This document shows positions 1-8,929 of a DNA stretch of 64,000 nt, in pieces (position 1 is the stretch's first letter; each line of letters begins with the position of its first letter). The stretch spans positions 310,001 to 374,000 of the forward strand of contig NZ_FOWC01000002.1 in NCBI RefSeq assembly GCF_900115345.1. Reading direction: 5' to 3'. Under the pieces are notes generated by a model, which was not told the DNA's origin, ran no database searches, and was given only the letters and a program-made list of their open reading frames with translations. The stretch is from Amycolatopsis rubida (GTDB lineage: Bacteria > Actinomycetota > Actinomycetes > Mycobacteriales > Pseudonocardiaceae). The translations under genes and the position numbers were made by a program.

Positions 1-3000
1 AACCGGTCCGGGTATTCCAGCTCGGCCGACCGGACGACGCCCCACAGCGCGGCGTGGGCCAGGTCGGTGACGTCCTCCTCGGCACGCGTCGCGATGGCGT
101 GGGAGGCGACCACGACGAGCCGAGACGCGGCCAGCGCCGGTTCACTGACCCACGCCCGTACCAGATCCAGCAGCCGGTTGGCAGCCTCGCGCGCCAGCGC
201 GGGCGAGGCCGTCTCGGGTGCCGCGAACGATACGGACACCACGTCCGGGGCAGCCTTCCCCGCCCCCACCGCATCGATCAGCGCGGCAATGTCCACATAC
301 GACTCTCCGCCGAGGGCGAAGGGATCCGCGCCGAGCACCGCGTGCGAAACGCCGGAAGCAGCGTCGCCGGAGTAGGGCAGCCATTCCACCCGGAACAGCG
401 AGTCGCCTGCCGCCGAAGCGGCGAACGCGTCGTCGGCGATCGGCCGCAGCGCGAGCGACCCCACGGTCACGATCGGAGCCCCGGCGGGATCGGTGGCGGT
501 GAGCGAGATGCTGTTCTCGACGTCCGAGGAGAGCAGCACGCGCAAGCTCGACGCCCCGCCGGCATGCAGCGAAACCCCGCTCCAGGCGAACGGCAACGCC
601 GGCTTGTCCTCGGTCAGCCCGGCCAGGCCGATGGTGTGCAACGCGGCATCCAGCAGGGCGGGATGCAACGCGAACGCCGAACCGTCGGTGTGCTCCGGCA
701 ACGCGACTTCGGCGGCCAGAGTGTTCCCGTCGCGCCAGACCCGGCGCAGCCCGGCGAAAACCGGCCCGTAATCGAAGCCCTGGGCGGCGAGTTCGTCGTA
801 ACGGCCGGTCACGTCGATCTCGACCGCACCGGCCGGGGGCCACTCCGCGGCGGCCACGGGCGGATCCACCGTCGGCGACACCCTCCCGCTGGCGTGGTGC
901 GTCCACTCCCCGGTGTCCGCGGCCCGCGAGTAGATGCCCACCGCGCGGGTGCCCGACTCGTCCTCCGCACCCACCGTCACCTGAACCGGGACGGCTCCGT
1001 GTTCGGGCAGGATCAGCGGGACCGCGAGCGTCAGCTCGTCGAGCCTCGCGCAGTTCACCTCGTCGCCCGCCCGCACGGCCAGTTCGACGAAAGCCGTGCC
1101 GGGGAACAGCGGCACCCCCTGTACGACGTGGTCGCCGAGCCACGGCTGTGCGCGCAGCGAGAGCTGCCCGGTGAGCACGACGCCGCCAGTGTCGGCGGTC
1201 GTCACGACCGCGCCCAGCAGCGGGTGCCCGGCGTCGACCTGTCCGACCTCGGCGACCCCGCGGCCGCGGGCCCCGGTCGGGTTCTCCAGCCAGTAACGCT
1301 TGCGCTGGAAGGCGTACGTCGGCAGCTCGACCGGTGCCCCGCCGGCGTAGAACGCGGAAAAGTCCACAGTGGACCCGGTGGTGAACAGCGCGGCCACGGC
1401 GGCGGCCGCCGACTCGCCTTCGTTCCGGTCCTTGCGCAGCACCGGAACGAACGTCGCCCGGTCGTCGGCGCCAAGGCACAGCTGACCCATCGCGGTGAGC
1501 ACGGCCGACGGGCCGACCTCGACGAACGTCGTGACGCCGGCGTCGAGCAACGTGCGGACACCGTCGGCGAACCGGACGGCGTCGCGCACCTGGTTCACCC
1601 AGTACTGCGGCGAAGTCAGATCGGCGTCCGGCGAAACCGTGGAGACGATCGGGATCACCGGCTCGGAATAGGTCAGGTTCCTGGCGATGAGAGCGAAATC
1701 GGCGAGCATCGGCTCCATCAGCGCCGAGTGGAACGCGTGCGACACCTTCAGTCGCGAAGTCTTCTCGAAGTTCGATGCCACGGCGAGGACCGCGTCCTCG
1801 TCGCCGGAGAGCACCACCGACGCCGGTCCGTTGACGGCGGCGATCGACACGCCCTCGGTCAGCAGCGGCACGACATCGGCTTCGGCGGCCGCGACGGCGA
1901 CCATCGCCCCGCCGGCGGGAAGGGCCTGCATCAGCCGCGCCCGGGCCGTCACGAGCGTGCACGCGTCTTCGAGCGAGAGCACCCCGGCGACGTGCGCCGC
2001 GGCCAGCTCGCCGATCGAATGCCCCAGCAGGTAGTCCGGGCTGACGCCCCACGACTCAAGCAGCCGGAACACCGCGACCTCGACGGCGAACAACGCCGGC
2101 TGCGTGTACCCGGTCTCGTCGGAACCCAGCACGGACCGCACCGGCACGTCGAGGTGTTTGTCCAGTTCGGTGGCCACCGCGTCGAAGGCCTCGGCGAACG
2201 CCGGGTGGGCCGCGGCCAGCTCCAGGCCCATCCCGGCACGCTGGGCGCCCTGGCCGGTGAACAGGAACGCTGTGCGCCCGGTGCCCGCCACGCCTTCAAC
2301 CACACCCGCCGGCGTGCGGCCCGCCGCGTACTCGGTCAGCGCCCGGATCGCGGCGGCCCGGTCGGCCACGACGATCCCGGCGCGGTACTCGGAATGGGTC
2401 CGGGTGGTCGCCAGCGAGAATCCGATGTCCATAGTGGACGCTTCGGCGGCGGAGGACGCGAGCTTGCCCGCCTGGGCCCGAAGGGCGCCGGAGTCGTTGG
2501 CCGACAGCAGCCAGGTCACCGGCCCGTCGTCCGAAGAACGAGTCACCGGGTCGCCCTGCTCGACGATCACGTGCGCGTTGGTCCCGCTGATGCCGAACGA
2601 CGACACGCCCGCGCGACGCGGCCGCCCGGTCTCCGGCCACGGCTTCGGCTCGTTCAGCAGCGAGACGGTGTCGGTCCATTCGACGTGCGGCGACGGCTCG
2701 TCGGCGTGCAGCGTGCGCGGGAGCACGCCGCGCCGCAGCGCCTCCACCATCTTGATCACGCCGCCGACGCCCGCCGCGGCCTGCGTGTGGCCGACGTTCG
2801 ACTTGAACGACCCGACGTGCAGCGGCCGGTCGGCCGTCGCCGCCTTGCCGTAGGTGGCGATCAGCGCCTGCGCCTCGATCGGGTCGCCGAGCTTCGTGCC
2901 GGTGCCGTGCGCTTCAACGGCGTCCACATCGGACAGTTTCAGTCCGGCGTCGGCCAGCGCCGCGCGGATCACGCGCTGCTGCGCGGGCCCGTTCGGAACC

Positions 3001-3908
3001 GTGATGCCGCTGGACGCGCCGTCGGAGTTGACCGCGCTGCCGCGCAGCACCGCGAGGACGTGATGGCCGTTGCGGCGCGCGTCGGAAAGCCGTTCCAGCA
3101 GAAGCATTCCGGCACCTTCGGAGCAGCCGACACCGTCGGCACCGCTGCCGAACGCCTTGCAGCGGCCGTCCGGGGAGAGGCCCTGCTGTTCGCTGAAGTA
3201 GACGAACATGTCCGGAGTAACCATCACGGTGACCCCGCCGGCCAGTGCCAGCGAGCACTCGCCGCGGCGCAGCGCCTGGGCTGCCCAGTGCAGGGCGACC
3301 AGTGACGACGAGCACGCCGTGTCGACCGACACCGACGGGCCTTCCAGCCCGAGGGTGTAGGAGATGCGGCCGGAAATCAGGCTGCCGTCGCTGCTGCCCG
3401 CGCCGTAGTCGTGGTACATCACGCCGGCGAAGACGCCGGTCTTGCTGCCCCGCAACGTCGACGGCACGATCCCGGCGCGCTCCACGGCCTCCCACGCGGT
3501 CTCCAGCACGACCCGCTGCTGCGGGTCGAGCGTGCGGGCCTCCCGCGGGGAGATGCCGAAGAACTCCGGCTCGAAGTCGGCGGCGTCGTAGAGGAAGCCG
3601 CCTTCCTTCGAGTACGTCGTGCCGGGGCGGCCCGTGGGGTCGAAGATCGACTCGGTGTCCCAGCCGCGGTCCCCGGGGAACTCGCCGACTGCGTCGACAC
3701 CGCCCGCGACGAGATCCCAGAGCTGTGCGGGCGTGGCGACCCCGCCGGGGTACCGGCAGCCCATCCCGATGACGGCGATCGGCTCGCTCATCGCCGCGAC
3801 GAGCTTCTGGTTGTCCGCCTTGAGCCGCTCATTGTCCACCATGGACTGACGCAGCGCGGCGACGATCTGTTCGGTGGACGGTGCGGTGTTCTGCTCGTGG
3901 CCGGTCAC
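1..3908 (-). CDS. Modular type I polyketide synthase, N-terminal part (KS-AT-DH...)
   Basis: The gene runs off the left edge; 1302 codons are visible. The GTG start follows GAGGGGA. Residues 1-35 form a charged docking helix containing [13 protein letters not shown] ketosynthase follows with DTACSSS near residue 199, EAHGTGT and KSNVGHTQ. The acyltransferase has GHSIGE near 628 and HAFH near 724, the malonyl-CoA pattern. The dehydratase has an intact HxxxGxxxxP motif near 925 and a later [10 protein letters not shown]. The last visible residues look like the structural half of a ketoreductase, so the module is probably KS-AT-DH-KR-ACP. It should act after the synthase at 16850-32632. It has its own upstream region carrying a cluster motif, 153 bp after the P450 stop codon. 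The product end and total module number cannot be seen. Confidence 0.95.
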   Translation of the reverse strand, partial: MTGHEQNTAPSTEQIVAALRQSMVDNERLKADNQKLVAAMSEPIAVIGMGCRYPGGVATPAQLWDLVAGGVDAVGEFPGDRGWDTESIFDPTGRPGTTYSKEGGFLYDAADFEPEFFGISPREARTLDPQQRVVLETAWEAVERAGIVPSTLRGSKTGVFAGVMYHDYGAGSSDGSLISGRISYTLGLEGPSVSVDTACSSSLVALHWAAQALRRGECSLALAGGVTVMVTPDMFVYFSEQQGLSPDGRCKAFGSGADGVGCSEGAGMLLLERLSDARRNGHHVLAVLRGSAVNSDGASSGITVPNGPAQQRVIRAALADAGLKLSDVDAVEAHGTGTKLGDPIEAQALIATYGKAATADRPLHVGSFKSNVGHTQAAAGVGGVIKMVEALRRGVLPRTLHADEPSPHVEWTDTVSLLNEPKPWPETGRPRRAGVSSFGISGTNAHVIVEQGDPVTRSSDDGPVTWLLSANDSGALRAQAGKLASSAAEASTMDIGFSLATTRTHSEYRAGIVVADRAAAIRALTEYAAGRTPAGVVEGVAGTGRTAFLFTGQGAQRAGMGLELAAAHPAFAEAFDAVATELDKHLDVPVRSVLGSDETGYTQPALFAVEVAVFRLLESWGVSPDYLLGHSIGELAAAHVAGVLSLEDACTLVTARARLMQALPAGGAMVAVAAAEADVVPLLTEGVSIAAVNGPASVVLSGDEDAVLAVASNFEKTSRLKVSHAFHSALMEPMLADFALIARNLTYSEPVIPIVSTVSPDADLTSPQYWVNQVRDAVRFADGVRTLLDAGVTTFVEVGPSAVLTAMGQLCLGADDRATFVPVLRKDRNEGESAAAAVAALFTTGSTVDFSAFYAGGAPVELPTYAFQRKRYWLENPTGARGRGVAEVGQVDAGHPLLGAVVTTADTGGVVLTGQLSLRAQPWLGDHVVQGVPLFPGTAFVELAVRAGDEVNCARLDELTLAVPLILPEHGAVPVQVTVGAEDESGTRAVGIYSRAADTGEWTHHASGRVSPTVDPPVAAAEWPPAGAVEIDVTGRYDELAAQGFDYGPVFAGLRRVWRDGNTLAAEVALPEHTDGSAFALHPALLDAALHTIGLAGLTEDKPALPFAWSGVSLHAGGASSLRVLLSSDVENSISLTATDPAGAPIVTVGSLALRPIADDAFAASAAGDSLFRVEWLPYSGDAASGVSHAVLGADPFALGGESYVDIAALIDAVGAGKAAPDVVSVSFAAPETASPALAREAANRLLDLVRAWVSEPALAASRLVVVASHAIATRAEEDVTDLAHAALWGVVRSAELEYPDR

Positions 3909-4020
3909 TGGGAAGTCCCCTCGTTCGTCGGTCTCTCTGCCTGCCATCGCGGGCGTGAAGCAAACCAGCACTCATGGTCGTCTTGTCCGGATGGTAGGTC
4001 GGCGCGCAGCACAGCCGGAT

Positions 4021-4042
4021 CCCCTGAAAACCCTTCTAGGGG
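4021..4042. promoter_or_regulatory. CCCCT/AGGGG element in front of the left PKS gene
   Basis: CCCCT and AGGGG flank a 12-base centre, followed on the minus strand by GGATCCGG. The same layout occurs at 32712-32733 in front of the other PKS gene, and the two intergenic regions are recognisably homologous. This is probably a regulator site just upstream of the promoter; the factor is not known. Confidence 0.5.
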
Positions 4043-4061
4043 AAGGAAAATCGGTGCTCCG

Positions 4062-5258
4062 TCACCAGGCGATGCGCAGGAGCGACGGACCCCGCACGAT
4101 GACGCCGTACTCCCACTTCACGCCATCGCGGCCGTCCGCGAACCGCAATTCCGGAAACCGCACCAGGATCGCCTTCAACGCCTCCTGCAACTCAAGACGG
4201 GCCAACTGCGCACCAATGCAATGATGCGGCCCATGCCCGAACGCCACATGCGGATTCGGACTCCGCGTCAAGTCCACCACATCCGGATCCGCGAACACCT
4301 CCGGATCACGGTTAGCCGCATGCAACGCAGGCAACACCGGATCACCCGCCCGCACCACCACATCACCCAAGCGAACATCCTCGACCGCATAACGCGCGAA
4401 CATCGCCGCCGTGTTGACCGGCACCCACCGCAACAACTCCTCCACCGCCGCCGGCACCAACTCCAGGTTCTCCCGCAACTGCGCCACCAGGTCCGGCCGC
4501 GTCAACAACGTGAAAACAAAACTCGGCAACGCCGACGAAACCGTCTCCACCCCACCAGTCAACAACCCCGCACCAGCGATCGCGATCAACTCGCTCTCAC
4601 TCAGCTTCTCACCAGCATCACGCGCATAAACAAGCGCACCAAGCAAATCATCAGTCGGCTCCTCACGACGCCGCGCAACCAACCCCGCCACATACCCATC
4701 CAACCGATCGCCGTAGACATCCAGCACATCACCCTTCGCCGTCGCGTCGCTGACGAGGGCCTGAGTCCACTCGCTGAAAATCCTGTGATCCTCCTCCGGC
4801 ACACCAAGCAACTCACAGATCACCGTCACCGGCAACGGCCGCGCAAGCCCCTCCACGAGATCGCCAGGCCCGCCGCTCTCGACCATCCCGTCGATCAGCT
4901 CATGCACCAGCACACGGACACTCTCCCGCATCGCCTCCAGCCGACGCGCGGTAAACGCCTTGCTCACCAAACGACGCAACCGGGAGTGATCCGGCGGATC
5001 CATCCCCATAATGCCATCACCCATCTGCTGACGACGCATCCTCGGCTGATCAAGCCCCTGCGCCAACTCACGACTGAACCGCGAATCAGTCAACACCAAC
5101 TTGACGTCGGCATACCTCGTCGCCAACCACGCCGGCTCACCAAACGGCAACTGCACCCGACTCACCGGCTCGTCACACTGCAACCGACGATACGTCTCAG
5201 AAACAGACGTCTCACACATATCGAACGGATACGCCCGCACAGTCCGACGAATGCTCAT
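4062..5258 (-). CDS. Cytochrome P450, copy 1
   Basis: A 398-residue bacterial P450. It has the K-helix ExxR (EELLR), the heme-binding FGHGPHHCIG with its cysteine, and a GGVET stretch in the I helix. It therefore looks like a working monooxygenase rather than a cysteine-less glycosyltransferase helper. The protein is identical to the one at 32741-33937; I see one base difference in the gene, and it is silent. Starts ATG (5258) or GTG (5261) both fit the GGAGGGG site. It is transcribed away from the glycosyltransferase at 5534, and the left PKS gene follows. Its leader still contains the last dozen codons of the mutase E gene, so this copy seems to be the derived one. It presumably oxidises the macrolactam; the position is unknown. 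Confidence 0.95.
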   Translation of the reverse strand: MSIRRTVRAYPFDMCETSVSETYRRLQCDEPVSRVQLPFGEPAWLATRYADVKLVLTDSRFSRELAQGLDQPRMRRQQMGDGIMGMDPPDHSRLRRLVSKAFTARRLEAMRESVRVLVHELIDGMVESGGPGDLVEGLARPLPVTVICELLGVPEEDHRIFSEWTQALVSDATAKGDVLDVYGDRLDGYVAGLVARRREEPTDDLLGALVYARDAGEKLSESELIAIAGAGLLTGGVETVSSALPSFVFTLLTRPDLVAQLRENLELVPAAVEELLRWVPVNTAAMFARYAVEDVRLGDVVVRAGDPVLPALHAANRDPEVFADPDVVDLTRSPNPHVAFGHGPHHCIGAQLARLELQEALKAILVRFPELRFADGRDGVKWEYGVIVRGPSLLRIAW

Positions 5259-5295
5259 CACAATTCCCCTCCGATCACAGCCATCGGCTGCTCCA
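4062..5295. repeat. 1234-bp direct repeat, copy 1 (P450 plus 3' tail of mutase E)
   Basis: Matches 32741-33974 base for base except g at 4910 versus a at 33589, a silent Leu codon change. The left boundary is exactly the P450 stop codon. The right boundary lies in sequence that codes the C-terminus of mutase E in the other copy. Confidence 0.95.
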
Positions 5296-5329
5296 GCGCC
5301 GCCTTGGCGAGCGAGTCCCCGGAATGCCG

Positions 5330-5382
5330 ACGAAAAGCTATGCGCGCCGGCCCCCGGATCCCCACCCCTAACGGCCCCTAAC
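5330..5382 (-). promoter_or_regulatory. Promoter region with CCCCTA direct repeat, like that of the ligase operon
   Basis: Contains CCCCTAACGGCCCCTAAC at 5365-5382, then GATCC and GAAAAGCTAT. The same blocks in the same order and spacing occur at 38409-38459 in front of the starter-unit ligase operon. On the minus strand the element reads TTAGGGG-CCG-TTAGGGG. It lies between the divergent P450 and glycosyltransferase genes and may serve both. Confidence 0.6.
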
Positions 5383-5427
5383 CCCGGTCCGCACCGGGGC
5401 GAGCGAGGAAGATTTCCGCGCGGGGAC

Positions 5428-5444
5428 AGGGGTTCGGGACCCCT
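5428..5444. promoter_or_regulatory. Palindrome AGGGGT-N5-ACCCCT upstream of glycosyltransferase 1
   Basis: A perfect 6-bp inverted repeat 89 bp before the glycosyltransferase start. A related palindrome (AGGGGTCCCCT) sits at 42545-42555, 77 bp before the paralogous glycosyltransferase. It may be an operator or part of the promoter; both regions also share a downstream TACCGTTTCC. Confidence 0.4.
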
Positions 5445-5533
5445 ACGCCGTATTGCCGGGTCTGCCGCGGGGCCCGCCGCGATTACCGTTTCCCCAGCAG
5501 TGTTTCCCGGACCCCGGCATCGGAGAGTGCGTT

Positions 5534-6796
5534 GTGCGAGTCATGTTGATGGTCTTCCCGACGAGGACGCACGTCTACAGCATGGCCCCGGTCGGCTGGG
5601 CGCTGGCCGCCGCCGGGCACGAGGTGCGGTTCGTCGGCCAGCGCAATCCCCGCGAGGTCCTGCCCTTCGCCGAGACCGGCCTCGACGCGATGTGGTTCGG
5701 CGAGGACCTCGACATCGCGGAGCACCGGCGGCTCAGCGCCGGCGGCGACGACACCGCGCACAGCGAGCACCAGCTTTCGGAAAGCCGCCCGGAGCGCTAC
5801 ACCGAGGAGTACGTGCGCACCGTCTACGACGGCTGGGTCGACGTTTTCCGCTGGAACACGCCGGAACCGCTGCTCAACGAACTCGTCCGGTTCGCCCGGC
5901 ACTGGCAGCCGGACCTCGTCGTATGGGACCCGCTGGTCTACACCGCGCCGATCGTCGCGCAGGCGGTCGGCGTCCCGCACCTGCGGATGATGTACGCGGC
6001 CGACCAGACGGCGCGAATCGGCGCGCAGTACCGGGACCTGCGCGCGAGCAAGCCCGAGGACACCAGCCCGGACCCGTTCGTGGAATGGATGTCTGCCGCG
6101 GTGGGCCGCTACGGCGCGGACTACGACGAGAACCTGCGCTACGGCGTCAAAACCATCGACTGCCACCCGTCCTACCTCCGGTACGACGGCGTCGACGTCG
6201 ACTACCTCCCGGCGCGGTTCGTGCCGTTGAACAAACCGATGGCGCTGCCGCGCTGGGTGGTCGAACCCCCGTCGCGCCCGCGCGTCATGCTGACCCTCGG
6301 CATTTCCAACCGGCAGACGCTCGGCGAAGAGGAGACCTCGGTCTCTGCGCTGCTCGACGGCCTTTCCGACCTCGACGTCGAAGTGATCGCGACGCTCAAC
6401 GCGGAGCAGCTCGCGTCGGTGGACAAGGTCCCGGACAACGTGCGCGCGGTGGACTTCGTGCCGATGTACGAGCTTCTCGCGAGCTGCTCGGCCATCGTGC
6501 ACCAGGGCGGCGGCGCGACGATCGGCAACGCGGTGGTCAACGGGGTCCCTCAGCTGGTGATCCCCGGCACCACGTGGAGCGAGCGGATCTCCGCGCTCGC
6601 ACAGGTGAAGCGCGGCAACGGCCTGATGGTGGACCTCGAGGACGTCACTCCGAGCACCGTCCGAAGCGGACTTCAGCGGTTGCTGGAGGAACCGTCCTTC
6701 CGGGAGTGCTCGCTGGAAGTCCGGGACGAGATGCTGGCCGCGCCGACCCTTAACGACCTCGTACCGGAACTGGAGCGGATCGCTCGATGCCGGTGA
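5534..6796 (+). CDS. Macrolide-type glycosyltransferase 1 (GT1 family)
   Basis: A 420-residue protein of the antibiotic glycosyltransferase family (EryCIII/DesVII-like). The N-terminal acceptor domain starts with RVMLMVFPTRTHVYSMAPVG. The C-terminal nucleotide-sugar domain carries HQGGGATIGNAVVNGVPQL. The GTG start was chosen because the 420-residue paralog at 42633 starts at the aligned ATG; a GGAG site precedes it. It should attach a sugar to the macrolactam or to a first sugar. The stop lies inside the kinase gene, a 10-base overlap, so the two are probably translated together. Two similar transferases could mean two sugars or one redundant copy. Confidence 0.93.
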   Translation: MRVMLMVFPTRTHVYSMAPVGWALAAAGHEVRFVGQRNPREVLPFAETGLDAMWFGEDLDIAEHRRLSAGGDDTAHSEHQLSESRPERYTEEYVRTVYDGWVDVFRWNTPEPLLNELVRFARHWQPDLVVWDPLVYTAPIVAQAVGVPHLRMMYAADQTARIGAQYRDLRASKPEDTSPDPFVEWMSAAVGRYGADYDENLRYGVKTIDCHPSYLRYDGVDVDYLPARFVPLNKPMALPRWVVEPPSRPRVMLTLGISNRQTLGEEETSVSALLDGLSDLDVEVIATLNAEQLASVDKVPDNVRAVDFVPMYELLASCSAIVHQGGGATIGNAVVNGVPQLVIPGTTWSERISALAQVKRGNGLMVDLEDVTPSTVRSGLQRLLEEPSFRECSLEVRDEMLAAPTLNDLVPELERIARCR

Positions 6797-7920
6797 CGCA
6801 GCCGCCCCGCGTCGTCCGCACCATCGGCTTCCTCCTCGCGAGCTTTCCCCTCCGGATCGTCGCGTTCGTGCTCGTGCTCGCCACGACCGTGCTCGGCATC
6901 GCCACCACCATGCTGTGGATCGGCATCCCGATCCTGATCACCGCGACTTCGACGGCCCGCGGCTTGGCCGGCGTGGAACGCCGCTGGGTGCGCACCATGC
7001 TCGGCGTCGACGTCCCGCCGCCCCGCAGGCTGCCGCACGGCGCCGGGCTGCTGCTGACGTGGCAGACCCGGCTCGTGGACCCGGCCACGTGGCGCGAACT
7101 GATCTACGCCTTGCTCGCGTTCCCGCTGGGCATCGTGGAATTCGTGGCCGGGATCGTGTCCGCGGCCGTGCCGCCGTTCGGCATCTTCGTGGCACCGCGG
7201 ATCGGGGCGATGCACGGCGCGTTGGCGCTGTCGATGCTCGGGCCGGACCGGACGGCGCGGCTGGAGGCCCGCACCCGGCAGCTCAAGGATTCGCGTGCCC
7301 GCGGCGTCGACGCCGTGGAGAGCGAGCGCAAACGCATCGAACGCGACCTGCACGACGGGGCGCAGCAGCGGCTGGTCGCCGTGGCGATGAGCCTGGGCCG
7401 GGCGCAGCTGAAGCTTGACGTCGACGATCCTGCCGATCCCGCCGCCACCGCCGCCGTGCGCGAACTGGTCGGCGCGGCCCACGCCGACGCGAAACTCGCC
7501 GTGTCCGAGCTGCGCGACCTCGCCCGGGGGATCTACTCCCCGGTGCTGCAGGACCGCGGTCTTGACGCCGCGCTGTCGGCGCTGACCGCGCGGATGCCGA
7601 TTCACGTGGACGTCAAGGTGACGGTGGAACCGCGGCCGCCCGCGCCCGTGGAGACCACGACGTACTTCATCGTCAGCGAAACCCTCGCCAATATCGCCAA
7701 GCACGCGGGCGCGGACCGCGCGTCGGTGCGCGTGACCCGCGACGACGACACGGTGGTCGTCGAGATCATCGACAACGGTCACGGCGGCGCGTCCGTGCGT
7801 CCCGGAGGCGGGCTGGCCGGCCTCGCCGACCGGGCAGGCACCATCGACGGCGTGCTCACCGTGGTCAGCCCGGCGGGCGGGCCGACGGTCGTGCGCGCCG
7901 ACCTTCCCGTCCGCTGGTGA
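6787..7920 (+). CDS. Sensor histidine kinase 1 (NarL-family type), no response regulator beside it
   Basis: 377 residues. Hydrophobic segments lie at about 12-55 and 105-140, consistent with the membrane sensor domain of this kinase group. The phosphoacceptor box ERDLHDGAQQRL is near residue 190, and the ATPase domain has SETLANIAKHAGAD and DNGHGG. It is closely similar to the kinase at 43886-45001 along its whole length. That paralog is followed by a response regulator; here 261 bp of non-coding DNA follow and no receiver gene or relic is seen. It may signal through the regulator at 45025 or may no longer function. It overlaps the glycosyltransferase gene by 10 bases. Confidence 0.93.
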   Translation: MPVTQPPRVVRTIGFLLASFPLRIVAFVLVLATTVLGIATTMLWIGIPILITATSTARGLAGVERRWVRTMLGVDVPPPRRLPHGAGLLLTWQTRLVDPATWRELIYALLAFPLGIVEFVAGIVSAAVPPFGIFVAPRIGAMHGALALSMLGPDRTARLEARTRQLKDSRARGVDAVESERKRIERDLHDGAQQRLVAVAMSLGRAQLKLDVDDPADPAATAAVRELVGAAHADAKLAVSELRDLARGIYSPVLQDRGLDAALSALTARMPIHVDVKVTVEPRPPAPVETTTYFIVSETLANIAKHAGADRASVRVTRDDDTVVVEIIDNGHGGASVRPGGGLAGLADRAGTIDGVLTVVSPAGGPTVVRADLPVRW

Positions 7921-8054
7921 AGCGCGACCAGCTGCTCGTCGGAGCTGCCCGGGTTCCTTCCGCGTCGCATGCCCGTCCGGCGTCCGGACGGCACGAGCGC
8001 GAACCGACCCCCTAATGGCCCTGCGCACCGGCCCGCCCGCTCGGCCAAGGTCCG

Positions 8055-8074
8055 CTTTAGACGGTCTTTAGGGG
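8055..8074. promoter_or_regulatory. Double CTTTAG element upstream of the deacetylase gene
   Basis: CTTTAGACGGTCTTTAGGGG, in which the CTAAAG-type half-sites are 11 bases apart when read on the minus strand. A further CCCCTAA lies at 8009-8015. It is 107 bp before the deacetylase start and may control the deacetylase-dehydrogenase-epimerase genes. Confidence 0.5.
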
Positions 8075-8181
8075 TTGTCGCAGACCTCGGCGGATGTCAA
8101 ATTTTTCTTGCGTTCCAAGCCATTTCGCACGGCTCGTTTCCGCTGGGGGTTTCACCGCCCGGACAAGGACTGGGGAATCGT

Positions 8182-8865
8182 ATGCACACGTTGACACGCA
8201 GGCTGCTGGTGGTGGGAGCCCACGGCGACGACGAAACGCTCGGCGCGGGCGGCACCATCGCCCGGCTCGCCGACGAAGGCGTCACCATTTCGCTTTGCAT
8301 CCTCACCAACGACGACGGTTCGCGCTCGGCCGCCGGCACCGAAGTCACCAACCGCACCGACGCGATCGAACTCGCCGCCAAAACACTCGGCATCGAACGC
8401 GTCCGAGTACACGAATTCGGCGACAACCGCCTCGACACCGTCAGCCACCTCGCACTCAACCAGGTCGTCGAACACGAAGTCCGCGAATTCGAACCCGACA
8501 CCATCTTCGCCACCAGCATGTGCGACCTCAGCACCGACCACGCGCTCGTCAGCCGCGCCGCACGAGTCGCGGGACGGCCCGGCAAAGGCCCGGTCCGCGA
8601 AGTGCGCACCTTCGAGATCCGCTCCGCCACCGACGTCGGAGAGGCCTCCGGACTGCCCGTCACCTTCCGGCCGAACTGCTGGCAGATTCTCGACGAATCA
8701 CACGTCGAACGCAAAATCGAAGCCCTGCGCGCCTACGGCAAGGAACTCGAACCGTGGCCGAACCCACGCAGCGAACGCGGCGTCCGCGCCCTCGCCGAAT
8801 ACCGCGGCTCCCAGGTCAGCGCCGGACTCGCCGAGGCCTTCGAAATCGTCCGTTCGGTCCGATGA
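8182..8865 (+). CDS. PIG-L (LmbE-like) N-deacetylase
   Basis: 227 residues of the PIG-L zinc deacetylase family. The metal motif AHGDDETLG lies near residue 12 (usual AHxDDE), and a second histidine occurs in STDHALVSRAA. Known relatives remove acetyl groups from N-acetylglucosaminyl compounds. Directly downstream and co-directional are a UDP-N-acetylhexosamine dehydrogenase and an epimerase/decarboxylase. The likely role is to free the amino group of an N-acetylated sugar, probably after transfer to the aglycone. A tunicamycin- or mycothiol-type deacetylase is the alternative, but the setting favours a tailoring role. Confidence 0.85.
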   Translation: MHTLTRRLLVVGAHGDDETLGAGGTIARLADEGVTISLCILTNDDGSRSAAGTEVTNRTDAIELAAKTLGIERVRVHEFGDNRLDTVSHLALNQVVEHEVREFEPDTIFATSMCDLSTDHALVSRAARVAGRPGKGPVREVRTFEIRSATDVGEASGLPVTFRPNCWQILDESHVERKIEALRAYGKELEPWPNPRSERGVRALAEYRGSQVSAGLAEAFEIVRSVR

Positions 8866-8929
8866 CCGGCTTTTCCTCCGCTTTTCCGCTCGCTTTTTCC
8901 ACTGCCCATCCAGAAACGGGTGACCAGGA

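Noticed and set aside
4062-5258. P450 as a DesVIII/EryCII-type helper of the adjacent glycosyltransferase
   Set aside because: Those helpers lack the heme cysteine; here FGHGPHHCIG and ExxR are intact, so catalysis is more likely.
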